DNA from: Copromyces sp. CBS 386.78
Taxonomy: Eukaryota > Ascomycota > Sordariomycetes > Sordariales > Sordariaceae
NCBI GenBank assembly: GCA_030685235.1
Contig: MU839246.1
Location: 1-64,000, forward strand
Direction: 5' to 3'
DNA: 64,000 nucleotides
This document shows, in pieces, positions 1 through 11,732 of this stretch. How positions within the stretch are numbered: position 1 is the first letter of the stretch; each line of letters starts with the position of its first letter. Made by a program: the position numbers and the translations under genes. Under the pieces are notes generated by a model. The model was given only the letters and a program-made list of their open reading frames with translations, searched no databases and had not been told where the DNA came from.

Positions 1-202
1 ATGTTTATATTATATATTTCTTATAAATAATTATTCCTATTTATATAATATAATTTAGACTTATAAATACGTTAAATAAAATCTCCTAGCTTGGGCAAAA
101 TGGGTGTTTCACTGTCTTCCGTGGGTATAATCCAGCTCCGCCCAAGGAAACACTATTTTATAATTCTACGTATTCAACTTACCTTCCTAAATTGCTACCG
201 GC

Positions 203-269
203 AATTAGAATTGGAATTAGAATTAGAATTAGAATTAGAATTGGAATTGGAGCTGGAGCCGGAGCCGGA
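203..269. repeat. Hexanucleotide microsatellite (GAATTA to GAGCCG)
   Basis: About eleven tandem hexamers run from GAATTA/GAATTG units on the left to GAGCTG/GAGCCG units on the right. All unit variants differ by G-to-A or C-to-T changes. A 78-codon open frame over the tract encodes an alternating Glu-Leu run; I do not regard it as a gene. Confidence 0.75.
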
Positions 270-597
270 CAGCGCTAGGGCAGGGACTGGTAGGCGGACC
301 AGTAGGCGGACTAGTAGCGCCGGATAATGCCGGGAAGAACTGGACGGGGGGGATTGTACCTACCTAGTACCATATCAGAAGCAATAAACTGTATAGATCT
401 ACTGATATTCCTATACGTAACTATTTCATTTGATTAATAAACAGGTTAATCGCTATTTTTTTTAATAGTAATTTAAAGTAGTAGTTATTTTTAAAATAGG
501 TTATTTTTATTAATAATTATCTATAACGACCGTTACTAAGGCAAGTAATTAAATATACTTTCTATTATATAAATTAACGGATAATATAGGTATTTAC

Positions 598-821
598 TAA
601 TTTAATTCACTATTAGTTACATCGATTACTAGTTTAGTTCACTACTAATTATATTGATTATTAATTTAATTTACTATTAATTTAATTCACTATTAATTAC
701 GTCAATTATTAGTTCAATTCACTATTAATTTAATTCACTACTAGTTAAGTTGAATATTAGTTTAATTAAATATTAGTTAAATTGAGTATTAATTGTATTG
801 ACTGTTAATTGTAGTAGTAAT
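598..821. repeat. 16-bp minisatellite, about 14 units without indels
   Basis: Fourteen consecutive 16-bp units can be laid out with no gap, starting at 598, 614, 630 and so on to 806. Every unit begins TARTT, and many read close to TAATTTAATTCACTAT. Units partly alternate between a CACTAT-ending and a TCGATTAC-like type, so a 32-bp higher-order period is also visible up to about 757. The last unit is weak. The tract lies inside RIP-mutated DNA. Confidence 0.8.
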
Positions 822-1657
822 TAAATAATTGAATCGTTTATATAATAGTTATTGATTTGAAATAGCAGTATTATTGCTAGTTATATTAATAAGAAGCTAG
901 TTTATATAATTATATTAATATAGATATTTTAGTTAATTATTTATTTGGATTATTGCAGGCCTTATTGGTAATTAGCTAGAATTATTATAATATTTTTCAA
1001 TAAATATTATAATTAACATATATTTTAATTAACTATCTATTGACGTAATTATTGGTAGTACAAGCTTCTAATAAGGATATAGCTGCTATATCTGCAGGCG
1101 GCTGAAATTTTTTAAGCTATCGCTAGTACGGCTTTTTTATATAATATTTTAATTTTTATAAACCGTATTACACCAGTCTCTATACCGCTTACCACCCCCC
1201 TATAAAACTAGGTAAGTTGACAAAGAGTGGCATTGATAAGGCAGGAGCAGCAGCAAGCCGAATGGAACCGCCCGCTTGCAGCATGCTACCTCTAGATAAG
1301 CTGATGTGGGAATTCGCGGCAGGTCCAGTACCTCTAAGGTAGTCGTGATGCAATTGAAGATGGAGGCAACCTCCTTCCCTCCCTGTGGGAGCAAAGTTTT
1401 TGCCGTGGCTAGTCGACTTATCGCGTGCTTCACGAAAATGTTTTCATCGACTTCTCCCACTTCCTCCTGTACTACCCTACTACCACATCGCCCTCATATC
1501 TCCATTACCTATCTTTATCCACGCTCCCACAATATCCAACCTATCATCACCCCAAAATCCGTTTGCACAGGACATCAATGACATCTTCCAACAACTCCAC
1601 CTTGGAACCCTTCTTCAACGTACACGAACGACTAGTCAGCCACCTCCGTCTTGCGCA

Positions 1658-3598
1658 ATGGATTCTTGGGCGGGAGGCGACAGAGTGGGCGACAGAGTGA
1701 GCGAAAGCGGTACTCGCCGTCATGTGCCCATCGTTAGCACTAGAGAGCCATCTGAGCACCTATCTCCCAGGGCCAGTCACCGAATCGACTCCCAACAGCC
1801 AGAAGAACGTCGAGACACGGCATTCACTTCTCACCCAGACAAGGATGAAATGCACGAGACCTTCGCGGACATTGATCTGGGACCGGAGCTGGAGAAGCAG
1901 GGTGTGCCGCCTCGTCCCAGCCGGAGGGCCCGTGCCAGAAAATATTTCACCCACGCAGCTTAGTGGCAGCAAGAGTTCTGGTACGCCATTATATGCGTCC
2001 TCACAGCAATGGGGCTGGTGATCCTCCTCAGATACTACGACAACCAGCTTGTGCCTGAACTGGGTGTCGGCGTACAGTTCGACTCGGTCCTCATTGTCAT
2101 GGTCACAATCTTCCGCATATCACTCATGGGTTTCGTTGGCTCTTGCCTAAGCCAAGGTGCATGGCTTTGGGTATCGGAAATATCACAACAACGCTACAAC
2201 CACGATGCGCTTCTGTCGGACTTCAGCGTCTTTGACGGATCGTCTCGGGGCATGCGAGGCAGCTTGAAGTTGCTCTGGCGGATGAAGCTCAAACATCTGG
2301 GGTGTCTTGGTGCACTTATCATCATCCTGTCCCATTGGTTCGAGACCTTCAGCCAGCAAATGGTTCTCTTTGAGCAGCGTCCCCGAATTCTCAACCGTGG
2401 GTATGGTCCAGCACCACCTCCTCCACGATCAGAGGTCTAGGACGCCTACATGAGGCGAGGAGGCTACCTTGGAGACTTGGTACCATCGCTCTCGACAAAG
2501 GCAGCCATCTACAGTGGCATCATCTCAACCGAGATGCCCCGACTCCCCGTCTCCTGCGAGACCGGAAACTGTTCTTGGCCAGTGTTCCCAACTCTGGCGG
2601 CCTGTGGAGAGTGCATTACAGTCAACAATGTTTCGTCAACTTGCAATGAAACCTCACGCATGTGCACATACAGCGTCGACTCCGGTAATACACTAGATGT
2701 CCCCATGGATCCAGCGGCCGAGTTCAACATTTTCAAAGTAGCTCCCTCCAACGGAACATCTCATCCAATCAAGTCGACAAATCGGGCCTACTTCTCGGTT
2801 TTTGACATGCTCTCCCTCGTCCAGTCTGAGGATCAGGGATTGTCGGTCACGGGTTCCGAGTGTGCCTTATGGTTCTGCGTCCAGAGTTTTAAGCTCCTGG
2901 TCTTTGATGGAACGCACAACGAGACCAAGGTCGGAAACTGGTCCACGACGGAACTTGCACATGGTGGCAATCTCCACGGCGCTGGATATTCCTTCATCGG
3001 CCTGCCCGAGAATATGAATGCTGACCACACGACGACCTATTCAGTATCCAATGAGGCGATAACGGCTTTGCGAACGTTCATGGCTGATATAACGAGTGGA
3101 GTGGTCCGCGCCGACACAAACATGTTAGATTACTCCTCGGATTGGGTCGAGGCCATGTGGAACGCAACCAATAACCTGGAAGCCTGGATGGAGAGCTTCA
3201 CGGAAGCCATGACGGCCGAGTTTCGCATCAATGGGAGACTCTCCAACGGATTAGGCGGTACCAAGGTTTATGCTGGATCTGCCACTCAGCTTGCCCCTTT
3301 CATCAGAGTCCAGTGGTGGTGGATGTTCTATCCCGGCTGCATGTTACTCATTAGTTTCTACTACTTCTTTCGCACCGTCGTTATCAGTGCTCGTCATGGC
3401 GTATCTGCCTGGAAAGGAGACGCGTTGCCCATGCTGTTCGTCCGAGTCGACGACAATATCCATGCTCACGTTGGGGATGGCATGGACGTGCCTGGTGGCT
3501 TGATGGATAGAGTTGGGAATATCCGGATTGCCATGTACAGGGATGAAGACGGACAATGGAGATTCAGGTCGACCAGAGATGACCCTAAAGAAGCCTAG
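1658..3598 (+). pseudogene. DUF3176-family membrane protein with two in-frame TAG codons
   Basis: One reading frame of 646 codons from the ATG at 1658 encodes a protein that looks like the fungal DUF3176 family: a disordered N-terminus; a membrane region from about residue 103 with the motif LLRYYDNQ near 120; a central CLSQGAWLWVSE segment; a long extracellular-type domain with Cys and N-glycosylation sequons (GNCSWP, NETSR); then a membrane segment (WWWMFYPGCMLLISFYYFF) before a short tail. The frame is broken by TAG at 1961-1963 (codon 102) and 2438-2440 (codon 261). Homology-like sequence continues directly across both stops, and no credible intron removes both while keeping the frame. 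Both could come from RIP (CAG or TGG to TAG), which fits the RIP block starting 500 bp upstream. An unusual splice pattern or local read-through remains possible. Function of the family is unknown. Confidence 0.7.
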
Positions 3599-6500
3599 CC
3601 AAAACGCGATGTTGGTTACTGAGGCTTTCAATTGTCAACAGTGTCTCAGCTGCTCGGCGATACCAGCCACCCACCAGCACCCTCTCCTACACACTCAACC
3701 ATGCAGAATGGCGTGTTAAACTGGAAACCCTGGCACAGCTTTCCTACTGAGAAGTGCCTCTGGAAGAGTCGAAGCCGCTGTGTAAGCTCCTTTTCTAGTA
3801 TACCAGGATGAATGACAAATACTTGACAGCCTGGATAACTTAACGAGAGAGTGATTTTAATAAGGTGTGTTCTGTAACCTTTGGTCACACGCCCTAGGAA
3901 CCGACTCCATACCACTGGGTCATTGCAAGGATGAACAAGAACAACCTGAAGGCCTTTCAAATACCATCGATACGGTTTTGCAGGTGCCCGACAGCTGTAC
4001 TGGTAGAAGGCAGGCACAGCTGGAGATCAAGGACTGATTTCTTTGATGTCCCATTGCAGTGCGTGCTCAACTGCTCATAGAACCAGGGGCATGTGATAGA
4101 AGCATCAGCTACGCTACGTCCATATCAAGGCAGGAGTTCGTCGGATTCGGTTATCACAACCGTCATTGCGACTTCCGCCAGGGCAGCCGACGATTTCCAC
4201 TTGTTGTCCCCAACCGGGACAAACAACCCCGATCCCCGAATGTCAAGGGCTGGAGGGACGCGCACCCGGGACTGGGATGATGGCGGTCAACACCAATAAA
4301 ACATGATGAAGTGATGAGGGGGAAGAAGTAAAGGTGAGAACCTAATCTCGTCGAAAATAGGAGCAGCTAGGGACTGTTCTGCCCACAGGCGAGAGAGGTT
4401 GGCCTTCCGCAGACCCACCGTTCTGTCCGGACGGTGTTAGCGCTCACCTAACCACCCTGCAAGATACCGAAGTCAACACCAGCCAGTTGCGGTTCCTTCA
4501 CCCGTCTTGTTCCCCGCTAAAATCCACTAGCAGTATGGGGATCGCTGGGATGAGGGAACATCCTTTCAGGGCATCTCTCAGGCACCCCCTAGGGCAGTAG
4601 GGCTCGCGCCGGGGAACCGCAAGGTGACTTTCCACTGGCAATTCAACCTTTTGGACTGGGAACCCATCACTGTCGATCGCTTCAACCGTCTAGGGCCCGG
4701 GGCCAGGGAAGAACACAAGCTGAGTGAACAGAAATGAGCCCACAAGACAAGATCCCGTCGTACTCTAGGATGCCTGTACCTGAAAGTCGAACATGCTCTA
4801 ACCGCAAAGGTTATGAAAGGCCAGTTTCTCGAATTCTTCTTCATTTCTGTCTGTCCGAACATCACAAAATATCTTTAACGCAATCTATGCCAACAAGCGC
4901 ATTCGTAGGTAATCAGTGAGTTTCCCATCTCTTCTGGCGCCGCTGGCGGTGGTTCGGGGATCCACTACCGGACCGATGTCACCGCTGCCGGGTCGGGTCC
5001 GTTCTAGCAATGGAGTTCACGGCTCGAGCCAACCACTGAGCTTCGCAATGGTACCAACTGGGAAGGAGGAGAAGCCCCGAGTACCCCAGTCTGTCCTCCA
5101 CTTGTCAACAATATTTTTCATCTTCATGATCCCAAGACACATCGAAACTCGAGCTAAATGAACGGGCCCAAAATGGCAGCACACCAGCAAAGTTTGCGAG
5201 TCGACCAACGCCTATCTACACCGCCGTGGACAGGCATTTTGTCCTGTGGCAGTCGGGCCATTCACATGTGTCTGGCCTTTCCATGTTTAGAATTGTGGCT
5301 GCTCTGACGACGAATTGTCCGCACTAAACCCGCAAGCTACTAAACTCGAACGAGCAAGGCGTTTATTGGAAACATCTGCGACTGAATCGTTCTCGGTTCT
5401 GGGCACAGCTGGGCAGGTCTGGAGAAGTTGGGGGAAATTGACCCAATCGCAACACCCGGCGTCGTTTTCGAGAAGAGCACCGTGTACGGAGGGACATCAT
5501 CCCCTTTAGGTGCTACTAGTACTACACTAGTAAAGGATACGATCGGCTAGCTCGATACTGGCTCCGTTAGTGGGGGGAAGCCGGAAGTTGCACTAATAAC
5601 ATCGCTATTCCGCCTGGCAGTTAGTTCTAGGACAGGAGGATTTTCGGCCTGACTCTTTGAAGATCACAAGACGGATGGTTGACGGACGGCAGCGGAAGGC
5701 CCACGGCGGGATCGATCTTCTAAAGGCATCCCCACATTGCGTAAAGAGGCACGGGAATTTGTCAAGCAAACCTGAGCTTCAAGGACAAGGCACGATGGAA
5801 TTGTGCACCCCCCCTTCCCCTAATTAAGCTTGGCTTTGAGGTGTCGACTTGTGACGCCGAAGAAGCGATTGTACCTGGGGGAGCAAAAGTACATTGTCTC
5901 TCCACAAGACTCTCGTCACCGCGCTTGTTCTGCAAGTTGGCCAGGTCGGCCGGCCCAGTAGCACTGAGCGAATACACGCAGTCACTGCAGAAATGGGATT
6001 TTACCTCGCAACACCAGCCTTGGCGCGACAAAAGTGCGCTTCCCATTTTAAGAAGCGCCGTTCTGATTCGCCGAGAAGCCGTCAAAAATGGCGTGAGGTG
6101 GGGTTGGAGCATGCCAGGTAGCATTTGTCCTTTTGGACCCCAAGTCAACAGCCAACGAGGACGAGCACCGTTTCAACTCATTTCGTTCCATACTGTCCCG
6201 TCCTGCTGGTCTCACTTTGGGCGTCTTCGCGAACGGCAATTCTCCGGCAGAGACGAGACACACGCAAGAAGACCTCACCACCACCACCGCCACTGAGCAC
6301 TGACTGCCGCTTAGAACATCCAGAAGGAGTTGCAGCTCGCTTGGGCGTCTACCGGCCGTGATGACCATTGGACAAGTTTCGATATGAAGTTGCACACCTC
6401 GCTACACGGGACGGCCGTGTCTCATCCGTCGTTTTCGGTCCCGATGGAACCGATAGCGATGATATCGACCGAAAGATGTGACTGATCACAACCTTTCCCA

Positions 6501-7779
6501 TGATGTTGAAGTTTCTAGCAAACATCAGGGCTTGAAAATTGTTATCGGTCATCGAGGATCGCTGAGAGGAGGGCTGTAGCTGGCTCGCGGCGCAGCGCCT
6601 TCAGCGTTACAGGTTGAGCCGTCCGGTCTGTCCCTGCATCATTCAGGGCTTCTTGAGCAATCAATTGCCAATGAGCTGAACCAAGCCCAAACACCTTCCC
6701 CAGAGGTCGTGTCAATGGTTGTACCTGACGGCATCGTGGCACAGAGCATGCTGATGTGCAACCCACACGCTATACAAAAAAAGAGACAGTATGCGGTGCC
6801 ACGTCAAATTGAGGGTTGCCCGGGACGGTAGCAGCCGAAGGCATCTCCATGACCGGCGCGGACAGAGCGAGACGAGGCAGGATCCAATCGCAGCAACAAC
6901 ACCTGTCGAAAGGAGACCCGACTCAACACCTGCCACAACTATCGTGACTTGCCACAAGCTACGACAGTCTGCCACTCACATGACAGGACACGATACCGAG
7001 AGCTTGGGACTGGAGAGTTTCTGAAATCAATAGCGTGGTCAGTTTTGGCAATTCCGGTACTGCAGAGTGCAGCATGCGGTCTGCAGTTGTACCTATGACC
7101 GCCCTTCAACCGGCTGCTTCTCAACCTGTCAAATTCGATGAGCTGCATCCCGAAAAAGAGCTGTTTCGAGGTTGGGTATTCGTCCGTCTAGGGTACCCGA
7201 AAAAGATATCTTTCTGCAGCTTGGTCCTGAGAGGCTCCACTCAGGTGACAGCCAGCCAGTCAGCCAGCAGCGGCGCTCAGTGGTGGACTTGGATGGTGGA
7301 CTGGTGCCAGCCATTCAGCATGGCATGGAGTCCTTTTCATGCATTGCCAGCTGTGCGGGTGTGCAGTGATGCCACTGGAGCTGCGCTCGCGGCGGTGGAG
7401 AGAGACGGAGAGAGAGAGGGTCAGGGGATTGAAAGAAAAGGCTCTGAGAGGCCGGGGAGTCGTGGGGCAGTGCTGATAAGGGGGGGGGGGAAGAAACGAA
7501 AAAGCAAAGAAACTGAGAGAAAAAAAATCAACGAAAACTGCGCTAAGTAGGAGCAGTGACGGACTCTCGAGGCGCCGTAGACACTTCACACTACTATTCA
7601 ATGCTGGTTTGATTGTTAGCGCGGTTCAAGCCCCATAGTTTCTTACAGGAGGTGACAGTGGGGTAAACAGGGCTATCTACGACATCTGATTGGCTTAAAT
7701 CGCCTGATCTCAAGGTGTCTAAAACCCACAATGTACCGAGCTAGCAATCAAACCAGGGGGAGAGTGTACAAGACTTGGC

Positions 7780-8137
7780 CGTGAACAGTGCGGGACAGTG
7801 TTTCCAGGCGCTCGGTATCCTTGGCACTCGGTATGAGGATATTTCTTATAAGTGCAAACAACTTGGGTACTATAAGGGAGAGCTCGGAAGATCTGTAGTT
7901 GAAGGGGTCTTTGCACTTGCTGGTACTTCATTCTCATGCCAAATTGGGAATCCGGGCCGCCAAAGCTTGCTTGGCAAATGGGAGGTCTGTACTTGCAGAG
8001 GAGAAGCTCTAGGTATCAAGTGCAATCTTGCGAGCTCTCCCCTATAGTGCTCGAATTGTTTGCACTAATAAGAAATATCCTCATATCGAGTGCCAAGGAT
8101 ACCGAACGCCTGGAAACACTGTCCTGCACTGTCCACG
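7780..8137. repeat. Long inverted repeat, 113-bp arms
   Basis: The arm 7780-7892 pairs with 8025-8137 in reverse complement without gaps and with about 11 mismatches (roughly 90% identity), mostly transitions. The 132-bp spacer is not symmetric. A hairpin transcript or a foldback transposon remnant would look like this. I could not find a convincing target-site duplication, so the true element ends are uncertain. Confidence 0.85.
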
Positions 8138-9903
8138 AGTGCGCGCCCGTTGGTTGGAGGGCGACTGGGGCCTCCACTCATTTGTGGCTAGCAGGGGAGC
8201 CCCCGCTTGAGCAAATGAGACGATTCTGCCCACCTCCTCCTTCCTACCAGTTCCTACTTCCTCCAGTCTACTGTACCCCTAAACACCCCTCATTGCAGGT
8301 GTCTTTCGGGTTTGCTGGCCTTCTTTTTGTTCGGAAATAAAACCTGCCGGCGTGAAGTGCATCGCAATGAATGACCTACAATGGCACATACGTAGTATCC
8401 CATTACGGCATAAGTTACCAAGTCCCTTCTTCAGTTTTCACCACGTCAGTTGCGATGTTAATTGGCTATTCTGGGCCGAAACTGTCCACTCCCCCTTGAC
8501 CCTTCCACCCTTCCCCCTTCCCACTCTTGTTTCTTTTTTCCCCCACCAACACCCCTCATGGGGACCACCGCTTTCCACTTTCCAGCTCACAGGTTCGATA
8601 CTGAGCAAAAGCTGCAACTCGACCTTCCCGATGCTGGATCGGCGGGCATGAGGACACCATCGATGGTCATTGGGGGTTGAAAACGTTGGGCGCAGTGTGC
8701 CACGCAGTAGGGTAACGGTTACCTTTTTCGCGACCGGACTATGTACCTATATGATCATTCAGAAAGTAGGTAACTACAGTACTAAGACTGCGACACGGGG
8801 TGTGCACTGAGGTGAGCACTTGTTGCGCAGCACACGGCACTACTGATAGCAGCAGACCATTCTTTTGGGTAGGTACTTAGTAAAAGGTCTGAGAACCGAC
8901 ACCCAGGACATCGGAACCAGAAGCGCTTGAAAACGGCCTTGCAACATCGACAACGGCCTGCCCAACGCAGGTTGGCGCGGTTGAAGCAGAGATTGTGTGC
9001 GCGCAGCAAAACTGAACTCAAGGGCCGATATTATCATGCGATATAACGTCTCCACGGTCTCAGGTCAACGGGGATGACGGGGGATGACGGATTGATGGGG
9101 GCCCTCACGGGGGGGTGGGGGGTGTGTGGTGGGTAGGACGGGATCTGCTACCGTCGACAAGAAAATCGAGAGCCTTCAATGTAACCCGCGGAACGGAAGC
9201 ACATCATCCAGACGAGCAATGCCCGACTTCAATGGCACTCAATGAGCACTTCAATGGGACCTCGATGTCGATGCTGCCTCGCAAACCAAGGGCTACCATG
9301 GGGAGGAAATACTCGCCAGACTTCCGGCGTTGCATGGCACACCTCTCGGTTCCAAGCACACACACACAACGTGCAATTTCTCGAACAATCCCAGAACCCC
9401 CCCAGTTTGACTTTGGCCCATTTTATTCATTCATTCGTTCAGTTTGCCCCTACTCTGCTCTGCCACTTTATGCCTGGGTGATAGTAGGGGGTCTCCTCTT
9501 TTTCTTTAGCAGGAAACGGTACGCTATACGCTATTGATGAACCCATTCCAGCAGAATGGGGATGATCCTATCAACCCGCAACAAATTACGGGGTCTGCCG
9601 CGCTTCCCTCCCGTCTTTTCAACTTTTGGTTAACGTTATACAGATCCAGATCCACAATCCCATGTGCACTAGCTCTCGGGTGCGCGCTTCACAGGCAGGA
9701 TTAGGAAAGACGTGCTGGCCTGCGCAGCCTCATTCTTGTAGGTCGGCTGTATTTTAGTGCCTTACCTTGTTGTGCTTTGCATTGGGTAATGTCTTGGGTC
9801 AGATCTGGTCGCCTTCTTTGGTCGGCTGTACCTGGGAGGCTGTTCAGCCCCGTAGCGCGGCCCTGAGGAGTTCGATGCTGAACGAGGGGAACACAACCAC
9901 AAC

Positions 9904-10339
9904 CAGGAACCCTAACAAATCAAGCAAGTCAAATCTGACCCCAGATTTGGACTTGATTTGAGCACAGATTACTGGACTTGACTGAAAAGTGGGTAAAACT
10001 GGCTTAGATTTACGGATTTGAGTCCCCAAATCTAGGGATTATCTAGTTTTTCCGGCCCCTCCTAGAGCCTAATTAAGCCTTTACCCGTCCCACGCCCCCA
10101 CTTTTTTGGGATAGTCGCACCCCCTAATCCCAAAAAAGTAGGGGCGTAAAAGGGGATTTACATAGCTAAAATGACTAGATTTGAATAATTTTGCGAAATG
10201 CGGCAGATTTACTTGCAAAGGCAAATCCGGGGACCCCAGATTTGGATTTGCAAGTCAAATCTCGACCCAGATTTGCCCCCTTCTGGAGCTGGGCTTACTT
10301 GGACTTAGATTTGAGAGATTTGACTTATTAGGGTTCCTG
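9904..10339. mobile_element. hAT-like miniature inverted-repeat transposon (436 bp)
   Basis: The element starts CAGGAACCCTAA at 9904 and ends with its exact inverse at 10328-10339. It is flanked on both sides by ACCACAAC (9896-9903 and 10340-10347), an 8-bp target duplication. An 8-bp duplication with CAGG termini is typical of the hAT superfamily. The inside has no coding capacity but many direct and inverted copies of an AAATCT-type motif and a strong 20-bp hairpin at 10093-10146. It would need a transposase from elsewhere. Confidence 0.75.
10093..10146. repeat. 20-bp stem hairpin inside the miniature transposon
   Basis: 10093-10112 is the reverse complement of 10127-10146 with one mismatch; the loop is 14 bases. 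The stem centre is ACTTTTTTGGGAT. It sits in the middle of the 9904-10339 element and probably reflects its foldback structure rather than a terminator. Confidence 0.85.
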
Positions 10340-11732
10340 ACCACAACCCGCACACGGATGGGGAATGGAGGGGACTCGAGTCTCCAGGTTTCTGGGCAAA
10401 CCACTGTCCGGGGCAAGCCGGGACGTGGATAAACATTCCATATGCAGTTTGGCGTGTGGAGTGGAGACCCATCACAGATGTAGGCCTGCAAGTCCACAAA
10501 GAACAAGCCGCCTCGCAGGGCACACTTTCTAACTTAGTGACCGGCCAGGGCAGGGGCGGGAGTCTTCCGTAGCAGTACCAGGTCAACCTTGCTCTCACTG
10601 CCTTTCCACTTTTCACTTCTTCGAGTCTTTTGTCTTCTCTCTTTTTTTTTTTCTTCCACAACAGTCATTATCAGGAAAGTAGCCCACAATCTTGTTTTCT
10701 TTTTGCTGCATATTTCTACACCCAACCTACCTCTCTCTAGTGTACACATCTCACCAGATATTCTTCCAAAAGTGTAATACACTTGTTCCTCGCATGACTT
10801 TCTCGAATAGGCTTACTGCGTAGGGGCAGCAGGCCGGTCAAGTTGTTTGCGATGTACGCAAGGCAGCATGGCGTGTGTAAAAGAGAAAACAAAAGGAGAC
10901 CCCCCTCCCTAGTCCCATGTATCATGGTACCTCTGGGAATGGCACTGTCCAAGTATTAGCCCAAATACAGGGCATGTTCCATACAGCACCCATAATGGAC
11001 GCCTTCAACCCATTCACCTTTATCCACAACCAAGACATCCTAGCAAGAGGACCGCAGACCCCGATGCCACTACTTGGAGTCTGGCCTCGTCTTCTTCTCT
11101 ACACTAGCAAGCTGCAAGCCCTTCAGTTTGTCCGTTCCTGCCCCATCCACATCTCCATTGCCTTGCCTGCATCGAGTCCACCATGTTCGGTACCCGTCCG
11201 AGTATCGCCGTCTACTCGCTTCCTGAGAGAGTACTTGAATGCCCCATTGCTCGCTCTTTTCCATCCATCGTGATGATCCCCAAGCTTCAGTTCGATCAAC
11301 ACCATCTTTCGACTCCCCCAAGTTTTGCAACAAACACCCCTCGGAATAGCTTGCATCCATCACCCTGCTGACCTCGACGCATACGACGGCGATAACAAGG
11401 ACGATACCACCTAGGCCCGTCGCTTCACATCGCCTGAATCCCTCAGTGGCACCCTGGTCGACCGTTTTTGGCGGGCCTTTGCTCTTCTAGAGAACCCGAC
11501 TTTGTGGTTCAGGCGTCTAGTTTAGGCACTGGTTGAAAAGGCCTCCTGCGAATCACGGCCCGGAGTTCGTTCTGCCACCAGCACGTTTGCTGTTGCCCAC
11601 GCCAGTATTAAACCTACAATAAAGTACCTCCAAGGTCCCGAGACCAAAACGATATCCTTCTGCAGCTCCTTCTCTCTCTGGCTGTTCTTCATCCTTTCCC
11701 CCCCAAACTAAACCATACAAACTCATCTCATC

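Larger units (their letters stand above)
1..1160. repeat. RIP-mutated AT-rich block, left edge
   Basis: This stretch is strongly AT-rich and, from about 360 on, nearly lacks CpA and TpG while TpA is common, as expected from repeat-induced point mutation. No reading frame of useful length survives. It contains the hexamer repeat at 203-269 and the 16-bp minisatellite at 598-821. Ordinary base composition returns near 1160-1200. The parent repeat cannot be named. Confidence 0.8.
3599..11732. other. Long gene-poor interval
   Basis: About 8.1 kb of ordinary base composition with only short, overlapping open frames, none with recognisable domains or clear coding character. The only structure I can support is the inverted repeat at 7780-8137 and the miniature transposon at 9904-10339. 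The last kilobase is pyrimidine-rich before the ATG at 11733 and probably contains the promoter and 5' leader of that gene. Non-coding transcripts are possible but not shown by the sequence. Confidence 0.5.

Noticed and set aside
91..327. 78-codon frame with a Glu-Leu run
   Set aside because: It is the translation of the hexamer microsatellite, without flanking coding character.
598..821. CRISPR-like array
   Set aside because: Adjacent 16-bp units without spacers in a eukaryotic genome; it is a minisatellite.
1931..1963. Intron to explain the first TAG in the DUF3176 gene
   Set aside because: A GTGCCA to TTAG pair of 33 nt keeps the frame but is shorter than known fungal introns, and the sequence reads through well on both sides.
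2397..2440. Intron to explain the second TAG in the DUF3176 gene
   Set aside because: GT at 2397 to AG at 2440 is 44 nt, and 2401-2440 is 40 nt; neither keeps the frame and both are very short.
10308..10661. Minus-strand 118-codon frame
   Set aside because: Crosses the end of the miniature transposon and has no domain; chance frame.
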